A DNA stretch of 9,685 bases from an uncultured bacterium (GCA_938003875.1 CALKWO010000100.1:1-9685); one strand, 5' to 3'. Counted from the stretch's first letter, positions 1 to 8,033 are shown. Notes: generated by a model not told the origin, from the letters alone. Made by a program: numbers and translations.

Positions 1-55
1 TAAAAAACAACCTAAAAAAATCAAAATTCTTTCCTTAGAAGCTGCGGAACGTAGG
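1..55. repeat. Left copy of a 54-bp inverted terminal repeat
   Basis: Positions 2-55 match the reverse complement of 9632-9685 at 53 of 54 bases. The only difference is at position 29 (C here, the T-equivalent in the other copy, position 9658). The copy begins 7 bases beyond the stop codon of the minus-strand flavoprotein gene. Read in that gene's direction it runs from CCTACGTTCC through a GC-richer core into T-rich sequence. The right copy has the same orientation relative to the exbBD genes that precede it, so each copy sits at the 3' side of an outward-reading unit. It could be a transposon-type end, a dispersed 3' element or a repeat at which the contig ended; the window alone cannot decide. 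Confidence 0.9.
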
Positions 56-62
56 AATAACG

Positions 63-1592
63 CTATTGTTTTGATTTCCATGACAAAGCACCTACAGGAC
101 AAGATTCTACACATTCTTTGCCTGCGGAGAGGATGGCTTCTTGCAAGGTTTTCTGAAAAGGAATACCCGTTTGCAATAAGAAACCGCGTTTTAGAAAAGC
201 CATCCCTATAGGTTCTTCTTTTTGTTTGCAAATCTGAATACATAAACCACATTTGATGCACTTGCCAGGCTCATAAACAATATCGGGATGATCGCTAATT
301 CGCAGAAATGAAAAACCTGGAATCTTTTGTTGTTTTGCGTTGTATTCCTGGGCATATTTTTTTAAAAGACAGGAAGAAACTTTATTACAATCGCAGTGCA
401 TACATCTCAAAGACTCTTTTTGGGCTTCTTCCACACGATATTTGGCTTCCTGCAATAAATCCATTCTAGGAGCAGGGGATGCTTCTTTCATGAATTCCTG
501 GATTTCTTCTGGATTCAAACCTGACAATAGCGATGGAGAAGGTATCAAAGCTGGGTGTGATTCATCCTTTCCTTCCAGAAAAGCATGAACATGATACGCA
601 ATGCGCTTGCCATTGGCACATGCCTGAATAGCCATTATACAAGAAACATTATGGACGAAAACATGAGGAATATTGCTTTGAAAGCTATGATTCTGGATAG
701 AAAGGGCGCAAATATCAGGCATCTCCTGTTTTTTTCCACAAGCCAAAACCACTGCATGATAATCATCACAAAGTTCTTGAAGGCTCACATCTTTTCCTAG
801 CTTTGTATTCAAGGAAAGCTCGAATCCTGTTTTGCAGAGATTCTGAATTTCTGATTCCAGTATAAACCTGGGAAGTTTTTCCTGGCTCACTCCATATTCC
901 AGCATTCCTCCTGCTTTGGGATGCTCGTCCAATACCAGGCACTTGTATCCTTTTTGGGCAAGATAGTATGCACAGGAAAGGCCTGCTGGCCCTGCTCCTA
1001 CAATCACGATCTTTTTCCCTAGAGAAGGCTCACATACAGGCATATATGTCGTTTCAGAAAGTAGATCCTGTTCTCCTACAATTCCCTTTAAAAAGCATAT
1101 CGAAACAGGCGCGTCATGTTGCTTTCTCCTACAGCCTTTTTCACAGGGCGCAGGGCAGATTCTCCCCAGAACCGATGGCAGGGCAATGTCTTTTTTTACC
1201 AGGGCAATGGCTTCTTTCATGCGATTTTGCTGGATAAGCCGTATCATACCAGGAATATTTAGATGAGCAGGGCAGATTCTTGTGCAAGGAGCTTCGCAAT
1301 CCCCTATGTGTTCAGCAAGAAGGAGTTCCAGTGTTTTCTTACGAAAATTTTGCACTCTGGCATTTTTGGTATTGATCTGCATTCCTTCCTGGATTATAGC
1401 AGAACAAGCGGGGATGAGCTTTCGAGACTTTTCCTCTTCCACACAACATACCATGCATGATGTATGTGCAGAATATCCTTTTTTATAGCAAAGGGATGGA
1501 ATTTTTATCTCCATTTCCTCCGCAGCTTCCAGGATAGTTTTAGGAGAAGAAATTTTAGCCAGGCATCCATCTATTGTAAAGGAAAGTTCCAT
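63..1592 (-). CDS. Iron-sulfur FAD oxidoreductase, GltD-like, lacking the NAD(P)H domain
   Basis: A 509-residue predicted cytoplasmic electron-transfer flavoprotein. Residues 1-75 form a plant-type [2Fe-2S] ferredoxin domain (C35, C46, C49, C63). Residues 95-175 match the GltD/NfnB N-terminal [4Fe-4S] region (C99, C103, C107, C146, C150, C154; GRICPAPCEKGC). An FAD Rossmann fold follows, with GAGPAG at 199-204 and GGMLEYGV. In the family a second Rossmann fold for NAD(P)H, with a GGGNVAMD-type motif, should come next. Here VVLACG (281-286) is followed within about 25 residues by what looks like the family's last FAD segment (NIPHVFVHNVS), and the usual AGD is absent. The C-terminus carries cysteine motifs CMHCDC (397-402), CIKCGLCIQIC (445-455) and CVESCP (494-499). 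The start at 1592 is chosen because AGGAG lies just upstream and ferredoxin homology begins at once; the frame stays open to 1805 but that stretch is not family-like. Divergent from the synthase gene. Electron donor and acceptor are unknown. Confidence 0.85.
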   Translation of the reverse strand: MELSFTIDGCLAKISSPKTILEAAEEMEIKIPSLCYKKGYSAHTSCMVCCVEEEKSRKLIPACSAIIQEGMQINTKNARVQNFRKKTLELLLAEHIGDCEAPCTRICPAHLNIPGMIRLIQQNRMKEAIALVKKDIALPSVLGRICPAPCEKGCRRKQHDAPVSICFLKGIVGEQDLLSETTYMPVCEPSLGKKIVIVGAGPAGLSCAYYLAQKGYKCLVLDEHPKAGGMLEYGVSQEKLPRFILESEIQNLCKTGFELSLNTKLGKDVSLQELCDDYHAVVLACGKKQEMPDICALSIQNHSFQSNIPHVFVHNVSCIMAIQACANGKRIAYHVHAFLEGKDESHPALIPSPSLLSGLNPEEIQEFMKEASPAPRMDLLQEAKYRVEEAQKESLRCMHCDCNKVSSCLLKKYAQEYNAKQQKIPGFSFLRISDHPDIVYEPGKCIKCGLCIQICKQKEEPIGMAFLKRGFLLQTGIPFQKTLQEAILSAGKECVESCPVGALSWKSKQ

Positions 1593-1702
1593 TATTTTAC
1601 TCCTGATATAGAGGGGAAGGATTGTCTCCGAAGGGCATCGACAGCGTTGCATGCTTAATGTAGATAAATCAAAGAAAAGAAAGTGATGATGAAAAAAAAA
1701 TT

Positions 1703-1731
1703 TTGCTAAATTTAAAAAAATGTCATATAAC
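1703..1731 (+). promoter_or_regulatory. Predicted sigma-70 promoter of the small ORF
   Basis: TTGCTA at 1703-1708 and TATAAC at 1726-1731 are separated by exactly 17 bases and match the consensus at 4/6 and 5/6 positions. Transcription would start near 1738, about 42 bases before the small ORF at 1780. It lies in the leader side of the divergent flavoprotein gene, whose own promoter I cannot place firmly. A weak minus-strand candidate is TTGAAG (1757-1762) with TAAATT (1735-1740), 16-base spacing. Confidence 0.45.
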
Positions 1732-1779
1732 TCAAATTTACAGTATATTTTATTAACTTCAATATTTGGGAGATATGGC

Positions 1780-1884
1780 ATGAATATTGAGAAACATGAT
1801 AACAAATTCAGAATAGTAACACAAGAATTTTCTACAAAATGGTTGCCAGATAATTTGTGGAACAGGAAAGAAAGTTTACAATAA
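1780..1884 (+). CDS. Small ORF, 34 residues, unknown
   Basis: I do not recognise this protein. The frame starts at ATG 1780 and ends at TAA 1882-1884. It encodes 34 residues with two tryptophans (KWLPDNLW) and several charged residues, with no signal peptide or membrane segment. Support comes from its signals: GGGAG at 1768-1772 with a 7-base gap to the ATG, and a well-spaced promoter (TTGCTA, 17 bases, TATAAC) ending 48 bases before the ATG. A competing upstream ATG at 1774 stops after two codons. It stands in the AT-rich gap before the polyketide synthase, reading the same way. It could be a small protein, a leader peptide affecting downstream expression, or a chance frame. Confidence 0.35.
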   Translation: MNIEKHDNKFRIVTQEFSTKWLPDNLWNRKESLQ

Positions 1885-1949
1885 AAAATATACGTACAGC
1901 TAGAGAATGTTCTTTCTATAGAGATGTTGGGAAATGCAGATGATTTCTG

Positions 1950-1978
1950 TTGACTCTCAATAATGCATTCGCTAGTAT
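1950..1978 (+). promoter_or_regulatory. Predicted sigma-70 promoter of the polyketide synthase gene
   Basis: TTGACT at 1950-1955 (5/6 to consensus) and TAGTAT at 1973-1978 (4/6) are separated by 17 bases. The predicted start point near 1985 leaves a leader of about 60 bases before the synthase gene. An overlapping TATATA at 1976-1981 would need a poor 20-base spacing. Confidence 0.5.
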
Positions 1979-2045
1979 ATAAAAAATGTAAATTCTATGT
2001 GAAATTTTTGTCTGTTGAGGCGGAAAAATATTTCTTTGAAAGGCA

Positions 2046-5000
2046 ATGAGAAAAATGCAAGATGAAATCCATTTTGATTCGGAAATAGCGATCATAGGAA
2101 TGAGTTGCCGTTTTCCAGATGCACCTGATAAAAACCAGTTCTGGAAGAATATAAAAGATGGTGTAGCCTCTATCGTTCCCGTGGAAAAAGGGAAGGAAGA
2201 TGGGATTCTGGACAATATAGACTATATGAGCTATTCTTCCATACGAAAAATGCTCAATGATCCCAATTATGTTAGACGAGGCAGCCTTCTGAAAGGAGTT
2301 GATTTGTTCGATGCCTCTTTCTTTGGTTTGAATCCTGGAGAAGTGGAAGTCATGGACCCCCAGCAGCGTCTTTTCCTGGAATGCTCCTGGGAAGCAGTGG
2401 AAGACGCAGGATATGACACAGAAAGGTATCCTGGGCTTGTTGGAGTCTATGCTGGATGCGGAATCAGTAAATATCTGCTGAGCAACCTTTTTGCCCATGT
2501 AGATCTGATTTACTCCGAACGAGATTTTTTGATCGTGACAGGAAATGAAAACGACTATCTTTCTACGCGAGTTTCTTATAAACTGGATTTAAGAGGCCCT
2601 AGCTTTACTGTCCAGAGTGCTTGCTCTACTTCTCTGGTAGCAACGCATGTAGCATGTCAAAGCTTGTTGAGTGGTGAATGCGATATGGCACTGGCCGGTG
2701 GTGCGCACGTTATCATTCCCCACAATGCAGGCTATTTGCATCGTCCAGGAGGCATTCTATCGGCGACAGGAAATTGCTATGCTTTTGATGGCAGAGCCGA
2801 TGGAACTGTATTTGCTCATGGTGGCGTGGGTGTCATAGTATTAAAGAGACTAGATGATGCTATTCGAGATGGAGACAATATCTATTCTATCATCAAAGGC
2901 TCCTGCGTAAACAATGACGGTTCAGTCAAAGCAGGTTATGTAGCCCCTGGTGTCAATGGACAGACTGCCGTCATCAAAGAGGCTCTTTCTCTGGCGAATG
3001 TAGACCCAGAAAGCATACAATATGTAGAAACTCATGGCACGGGAACGGCCCTAGGCGATCCTCTGGAAGTAACAGCACTGACCCAGGCTTTCCGCTCCAG
3101 GACTGACAAAAAAGGCTTCTGTGCCATCGGAACCGTCAAAAGCAACATTGGCCATGCTGCTGTAGCAGCAGGAGTCGCTGGCCTCATCAAGACAACTATG
3201 GCCTTAAAAAACCAGGCCATTCCCCCAAGTCTGAACTTTGAAGACGCAAACCCCCTGATTGATTTTGCCAACAGTCCCTTTTTCGTAAACACAAAGCTTA
3301 CCGAATGGAAACAAGGAGAAACGCCACGACGTGCAGGAGTCAGTGCCTTTGGAGTAGGTGGAACGAACGCCCATGTCATTCTCGAAGAAGCCCCTAAAAA
3401 GGCATCCTCTACAGACTCTCCCCTTCCCTGGAAAATTCTGCTACTTTCTGCCAAAACACCTTCTGCTCTGGACAAAATGAGCCAGGACATGACAGAATAT
3501 TTCCAGAAAGAAGACGCTTCCTTGTCGGACACTGCCTTTACCATGGCAGTAGGAAGAAGACAATGGGAGCAACGACGTTTCATTCTATGCCAGAATAAAG
3601 AAGATGCAATAAAAGCCATCCAGGAAAAAGATGCGAAAAGAGTCATCAACATGGTTGAGGACAAAAAAAACCGCCCTGTTGTATTCATGTTCTCTGGACA
3701 GGGTTCTCAGTATGCAAACATGGGACTGGAACTCTATCAGGAAATTCCTCTTTTCCGAGAAACCGTAGACTATTGTTGTAAGATTCTCAAACCTCATCTT
3801 GGTATAGATTTAAGAGAAATTCTATATCCATCCCCCGAAAAAGAACAGGAAGCAAAGGATAAAATCATCCAGACCTCTTTCACGCAGCCTAGCCTCTTTG
3901 TTTTGGAATATGCCCTGGCAAAGCTGTGGATGGAATGGGGAGTCGAGCCTGAGGCAATGATAGGCCATAGCATAGGGGAATATGTGGCAGCCTGTATCGC
4001 TGGTGTCTTTTCTCTGGAAGATGCCTTGCACCTTGTGGCTGTAAGAGGAAGACTCATGCAGGCCATGCTCCCAGGCGAAATGCTTGCCGTGCCTATGGAT
4101 GCAAAAGAACTCGAACCTCTTTTGAAACCAGGTCTTTCTCTCGCTGCTCATAATGCACCTTCCCGATGTGTCGTTGCAGGAAATGCGCAAGCCATTGCAA
4201 GCTTTGAAACAGAGCAAGAGGTAAAAGGCATTGCCTGTAGGCGGCTCTTCACTTCCCATGCGTTCCATTCTGAAATGATGGAACCTATGCTGGAAAGTTT
4301 TGTCAAGGAAGTCAGGAAAGTACAAATCCATGAGCCTAAGATTCCTTATATTTCCAACCTGACAGGAAAATGGATCACCCCAAAAGACGTACAAGACCCC
4401 TACTATTGGGCGAAACATCTCCGTCATACCGTCCGTTTTTCCGATGGAATTACCGAACTCATGAAAGAAGCCAAAAGGCTCTACCTGGAAATCGGCCCAG
4501 GCCAGACCTTGCTGACCCTTACGAAAGCGCATGGCAAGGGCAAAACCAAACCATCTCCTTTTGCTTCTGTTCGCGGGCCTCAGGAGCAAGGATCAGATTG
4601 TTTCATCTTGATGACAAATTTGGGCAAACTCTGGGCTTCTGGTGCTAAAATAGAATGGAAAAAATTCTATGCAAAAGAGAAACGCACCCGCGTTTCCCTG
4701 CCAACCTATCCTTTTGAAAGACAAAGACACTGGATCGAACCCAAAAAAGACGCTCCAGGAGGAAACCAGGCTTTCTTAGGCAAGAATCCTGACATCACCA
4801 ATTGGTTCTATTCTCCTTCCTGGAAGCGAAGTATGCTTTCTTCTGGTCTGGAACAAAACCTCGATAAAAAGGAATACTGGATTTTCAGCGATTCCTGTGG
4901 ATTGGGACAGTCTCTTGCTGCAAGGCTAAAAGAAAAAGGACAGGAAGTAGTCCTGATATTCCCTGGAGAAAAAATGCAGCAAACCGATCTGAATGCTTAC

Positions 5001-7733
5001 ACTATTCAACCTGGTGAGGCCAAGGACTATATCGCCCTATTCCTGGAAAGAAAAAAACTGCCTCATGCTATCCTCCATCTATGGAGCGTAAGCCTGTCTT
5101 CTTCTTGTATTTTGCCAGGAGAGGCTCTGGATAGCACCCAGAATCTGGGATTCTACAGCCTTCTCTTTCTAGCGCAGGCATTGGGAGAGCAAAACATACC
5201 AGAGACTCTGCCTCTATTCGTGATTTCTCACCAAATTCATGAAGTATCGGCCAGAGATACCATTTCTCCTGAAAGGGCTACGATTCTAGGACCTTGCAAG
5301 GGAATTTCCCTGGAATATCCCAATCTTTCTTGTCGCAATGTGGATATTATCCTTACCGAACAGGCACAGAGCAAAGAAGAGGCCACAGAACAAATTCTCA
5401 GCGAGCTTTTTTCTGATTCTAAAGACAGAATCATCGCCTATCGTGATCAATATCGCTGGGTACAGACCTTCGAGCCTTTACCTCTGCCTATCGAAAGCAA
5501 GGGAACAAGACTTAGAAAAGAAGGCGTTTATATCATCACTGGCGGTATGGGCGGAATTGGCCTGGTGATTGCAGAATATCTGGCAAAGGTATTTCATGCA
5601 AGGCTAGCACTGATTGGCAGGTCTAAGCTGCCTTCTAAAAACGAATGGCAATCCTGGCTGGAAAGCCATCCTGCTGGCGATGCTACATCCGAAAGAATAC
5701 AAAAGCTTTTGTCCCTGGAACAATCAGGTGCAAAAGTACTGGCCTTGAGTGCAGACGTTACCAACCTGGAAGAAATGAAAAAAACCATAGCCCATGTTGC
5801 CCAGGAATTTGGCACAATACATGGTGTCGTTCATGCTGCGGGTGTTCCTGGCGGTGGAATGATGCAATTGAAAAAAAGAGAAGCTGCCCAGGCCGTGCTT
5901 ACTCCTAAGGTACAGGGGACTCTTGTTCTGGCTGAGGCTCTTAAAGAATACCATCTGGATTTTCTGCTGCTTGCTTCTTCGATTTTCTCTGTGACAGGCG
6001 GACTTGGGCAGGTAGACTACTGCGCTGCCAATTCGTTCCTGGATGCCTTTGCTCATAACCACACAAAGACCAAAGGGCAATACACGATTTCCCTCAACTG
6101 GGATGGTTGGGAAGAAGTCGGAATGACAAAAGGAAGCCAGATTATGGGCAAGGGAAAAGAAACTCCCTCTGCTCATAAAATAGGCCATCCTCTTTTGCAA
6201 GAGTGCAGCGAGGAAACAGACGGACAGATTGTATACACTACGTATTTCAGCCTGGCAGACCAATGGGTCTTGTCGGATCATATCATGATGGGTTCTCCTG
6301 TCATTCCTGGAACAGCGTTTCTGGAAATGGTCTACACGGCAGCCAGCCAACATGCTAAAGGCAGGACTGTGGAAATACGAGATGTATTTTTCATGACACC
6401 GCTTGTTGTGGGTCGCACGGAACACAAAGAAGTACGTCTGATTTTGAATAAAAATGAAGAAGGCTTTAGTTTTAGCATCGAGACAAAATTCCCTGATCCC
6501 AAAACAGGCAAGATGAGTCCGCTCAAACATGCTATTGGGGAAATTGCGTACTCCGAACCCAAAAATCCTGCTCTTTACAATATTCCTTCCCTGATACAGG
6601 AATGCTCCAGCGTGGCTGTCGTAGATGTCGCAGCCAAAGAAGAGCCTCCCAAAGAAGGAGAGCCACTGGAATTTGGCCCAAGATGGAAAAATCTGCGCAA
6701 AGTGTACATTGCCAAAGACAAAGCCCTTGCAGAACTGGAATTGCCAGAAAAATTCTGGTCAGACCTGGATCATTACACCTTGCATCCAGCCATGCTGGAC
6801 ATGGGCAATGGCGTTGTTTTTGGACATATCAGCTCCTCTCAGCAACACGCCTGCGCTTTCTTTGGCGGAGACGAGAGCATTTTCCTGCCCTTGAATTATA
6901 AGACGCTCATTGTCAGAGAAAGATTCCCTCGTAAAATCTATAGCTATATTCGTTTCAAACCAGGACAGTTTGAGGAAGACAGCCCTGAGAGAGAAATCGT
7001 GACATACAACATTACCATGATGGATGAGCATGGGAAAACCCTGGTAGAAGTAGACGAATTTTCCTTGAAGAAAGTCAAAAACGAAGGCGTTCTGGCAGAA
7101 AGGCCTCAGTTTGCAGAACAGTCTCAGGCAGCTTCGTTTGTCATAGAGGATAAGCCTCTTGCCCAGGCAATCAATCTGCGCACAGATGCCATTATGCCCC
7201 AGGAAGGTCTGGAAACTTTCCGTCGTGTTATGTCCCATCGTGTGCCTTCTCAGATAGTAGCGACAGCAAGGGATCTGGTAACTCTTCTGAAGCCAGAAAA
7301 CCTCACAGGAAAAATGCCTACCATGGAAAGCTCTACAGCAACAGAATCCAAAACAGTGCTTCCCAGGCCCAACATCCAGACACCCTACAAAGCACCAGAA
7401 ACGGATTTAGAGAAAAATCTGGTGGAAATATGGCAAAAAGTTCTGGGCATTGCCCAAATAGGAATCCACGACAATTTCTTTGAGGTAGGAGGAGATTCTA
7501 TTCTAGGCGTTCAGATCATTGCCAAAGCAAAGCGAGTAGGCATAGACCTAAATGCCAATCAGCTTTTCCAGCATCACACTATCGCCGAGCTGGCGAATGT
7601 TCTGGCAAAGCCCAAAGAAGCAGCTCCCACACCCGCTGTACCCCCTGTCCCCACAAAGCCTGTGGAGCCAGAGATCAGCGAAGATGTCTTACAAAGCTTT
7701 ATCAGCAAAATCACAGAAGAAAAAAAAGACTGA
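2046..7733 (+). CDS. Type I polyketide synthase, single module KS-AT-KR-DH-carrier
   Basis: A 1,895-residue modular polyketide synthase expected to add one malonyl unit, reduce the beta-keto group and possibly dehydrate it on its own carrier. Ketosynthase about 13-450, with C193 (ACSTS), H330 (ETHGTGT) and H370 (NIGH). Acyltransferase about 543-830, with S642 (GHSIGE), R667 and HAFH at 738-741, the motif typical of malonyl-CoA selection; the usual post-AT linker (YPFERQRHW) ends near 896. A KR structural half fills about 930-1130. The catalytic KR half has TGGMGGIG at 1165-1172, K1288, S1312, Y1325 and N1329. Dehydratase about 1379-1680, with H1412 in HxxxGxxxxP and D1585 in HPAMLD, but the usual Q/H four residues after that Asp is Gly. 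A carrier domain has S1818 in GGDSI, a PCP-like form. The end is Pro-rich with a short helix-like tail. No loading module, enoylreductase or thioesterase. AAAGG ends only 2 bases before ATG 2046, so ATG 2055 is also a credible start. Confidence 0.95.
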   Translation: MRKMQDEIHFDSEIAIIGMSCRFPDAPDKNQFWKNIKDGVASIVPVEKGKEDGILDNIDYMSYSSIRKMLNDPNYVRRGSLLKGVDLFDASFFGLNPGEVEVMDPQQRLFLECSWEAVEDAGYDTERYPGLVGVYAGCGISKYLLSNLFAHVDLIYSERDFLIVTGNENDYLSTRVSYKLDLRGPSFTVQSACSTSLVATHVACQSLLSGECDMALAGGAHVIIPHNAGYLHRPGGILSATGNCYAFDGRADGTVFAHGGVGVIVLKRLDDAIRDGDNIYSIIKGSCVNNDGSVKAGYVAPGVNGQTAVIKEALSLANVDPESIQYVETHGTGTALGDPLEVTALTQAFRSRTDKKGFCAIGTVKSNIGHAAVAAGVAGLIKTTMALKNQAIPPSLNFEDANPLIDFANSPFFVNTKLTEWKQGETPRRAGVSAFGVGGTNAHVILEEAPKKASSTDSPLPWKILLLSAKTPSALDKMSQDMTEYFQKEDASLSDTAFTMAVGRRQWEQRRFILCQNKEDAIKAIQEKDAKRVINMVEDKKNRPVVFMFSGQGSQYANMGLELYQEIPLFRETVDYCCKILKPHLGIDLREILYPSPEKEQEAKDKIIQTSFTQPSLFVLEYALAKLWMEWGVEPEAMIGHSIGEYVAACIAGVFSLEDALHLVAVRGRLMQAMLPGEMLAVPMDAKELEPLLKPGLSLAAHNAPSRCVVAGNAQAIASFETEQEVKGIACRRLFTSHAFHSEMMEPMLESFVKEVRKVQIHEPKIPYISNLTGKWITPKDVQDPYYWAKHLRHTVRFSDGITELMKEAKRLYLEIGPGQTLLTLTKAHGKGKTKPSPFASVRGPQEQGSDCFILMTNLGKLWASGAKIEWKKFYAKEKRTRVSLPTYPFERQRHWIEPKKDAPGGNQAFLGKNPDITNWFYSPSWKRSMLSSGLEQNLDKKEYWIFSDSCGLGQSLAARLKEKGQEVVLIFPGEKMQQTDLNAYTIQPGEAKDYIALFLERKKLPHAILHLWSVSLSSSCILPGEALDSTQNLGFYSLLFLAQALGEQNIPETLPLFVISHQIHEVSARDTISPERATILGPCKGISLEYPNLSCRNVDIILTEQAQSKEEATEQILSELFSDSKDRIIAYRDQYRWVQTFEPLPLPIESKGTRLRKEGVYIITGGMGGIGLVIAEYLAKVFHARLALIGRSKLPSKNEWQSWLESHPAGDATSERIQKLLSLEQSGAKVLALSADVTNLEEMKKTIAHVAQEFGTIHGVVHAAGVPGGGMMQLKKREAAQAVLTPKVQGTLVLAEALKEYHLDFLLLASSIFSVTGGLGQVDYCAANSFLDAFAHNHTKTKGQYTISLNWDGWEEVGMTKGSQIMGKGKETPSAHKIGHPLLQECSEETDGQIVYTTYFSLADQWVLSDHIMMGSPVIPGTAFLEMVYTAASQHAKGRTVEIRDVFFMTPLVVGRTEHKEVRLILNKNEEGFSFSIETKFPDPKTGKMSPLKHAIGEIAYSEPKNPALYNIPSLIQECSSVAVVDVAAKEEPPKEGEPLEFGPRWKNLRKVYIAKDKALAELELPEKFWSDLDHYTLHPAMLDMGNGVVFGHISSSQQHACAFFGGDESIFLPLNYKTLIVRERFPRKIYSYIRFKPGQFEEDSPEREIVTYNITMMDEHGKTLVEVDEFSLKKVKNEGVLAERPQFAEQSQAASFVIEDKPLAQAINLRTDAIMPQEGLETFRRVMSHRVPSQIVATARDLVTLLKPENLTGKMPTMESSTATESKTVLPRPNIQTPYKAPETDLEKNLVEIWQKVLGIAQIGIHDNFFEVGGDSILGVQIIAKAKRVGIDLNANQLFQHHTIAELANVLAKPKEAAPTPAVPPVPTKPVEPEISEDVLQSFISKITEEKKD

Positions 7734-7803
7734 GTAGGTTAGAATCGGACGTATTGAGATCGGTTCTATATATACTGCGGACGAGAATTAACCCCAGAGG
7801 TTT

Positions 7804-7956
7804 GTTGCTCCAGGGAAAACCTTCTTCCAGGAATAAAAAGAAGAGCAGACAAGATTCTGGATTTTCCTGGCAAAATGAGTTGGATAAGTTTTCTTCTTTT
7901 GCCAGGCGACACTCTTTTTATTCCTTCCAGAAGGCTTTCCCTTCCGCTTTGGCAAC
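7804..7956. repeat. Long two-part inverted repeat, possible structured RNA or MITE-like element
   Basis: The arms 7813-7841 and 7913-7941 are inverted copies matching at 25 of 29 positions. Inside them, CCTGGCAAAA (7866-7875) and TTTTGCCAGG (7897-7906) form a perfect 10-bp stem. GTTGC (7804-7808) and GCAAC (7952-7956) add an outer pairing. The whole could fold into one arm of about 150 nt. Open frames across it on both strands start at TTG without a ribosome binding site, so I take them as by-products of the repeat. It starts 70 bases after the synthase stop codon and ends at the exbB promoter. It may serve as the synthase terminator or a processed RNA; no classical stem with a U-tract is seen and no target-site duplication is evident. 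Confidence 0.6.
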
Positions 7957-7976
7957 TTATTGATTAGCAATGTAAT
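7949..7976 (+). promoter_or_regulatory. Predicted sigma-70 promoter of exbB-exbD
   Basis: TTGGCA at 7949-7954 (5/6) and TGTAAT at 7971-7976 (5/6) are separated by 16 bases. Transcription would begin near 7983, about 50 bases before the exbB start codon and at the edge of a perfect palindrome at 7985-8010. This suggests exbBD is transcribed separately from the synthase gene. Confidence 0.5.
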
Positions 7977-7984
7977 AGTCAAAA

Positions 7985-8010
7985 TGATCTTGTGCAGTTT
8001 GACAAGATCA
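7985..8010 (+). promoter_or_regulatory. Perfect 9-bp inverted repeat in the exbB leader
   Basis: TGATCTTGT (7985-7993) and ACAAGATCA (8002-8010) are perfect inverted copies around an 8-base spacer. It lies 9 to 34 bases downstream of the predicted -10 element and ends 11 bases before the AAAGGA ribosome binding site. It could be a dimeric repressor operator or a 5'-end hairpin that stabilises the mRNA. There is no U-tract directly after it, so a terminator is less likely. Confidence 0.5.
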
Positions 8011-8033
8011 AAATATATAAAAAAGGAATTATC

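Noticed and set aside
1593..1805. N-terminal extension of the flavoprotein frame up to 1805 (71 more residues)
   Set aside because: The added stretch is rich in Phe, His and Leu from AT-rich DNA and shows no family likeness. A good AGGAG site sits just before ATG 1592, where ferredoxin-like sequence begins.
3032..4589. Long minus-strand frames opposite the synthase gene
   Set aside because: They are shadows of a strongly supported plus-strand gene with recognisable domains throughout, and their products show no family features.
7754..7982. Open frames on both strands across the synthase-exbB gap
   Set aside because: Both begin at TTG without a ribosome binding site and follow the large inverted repeat, so the openness on both strands is explained by the repeat.
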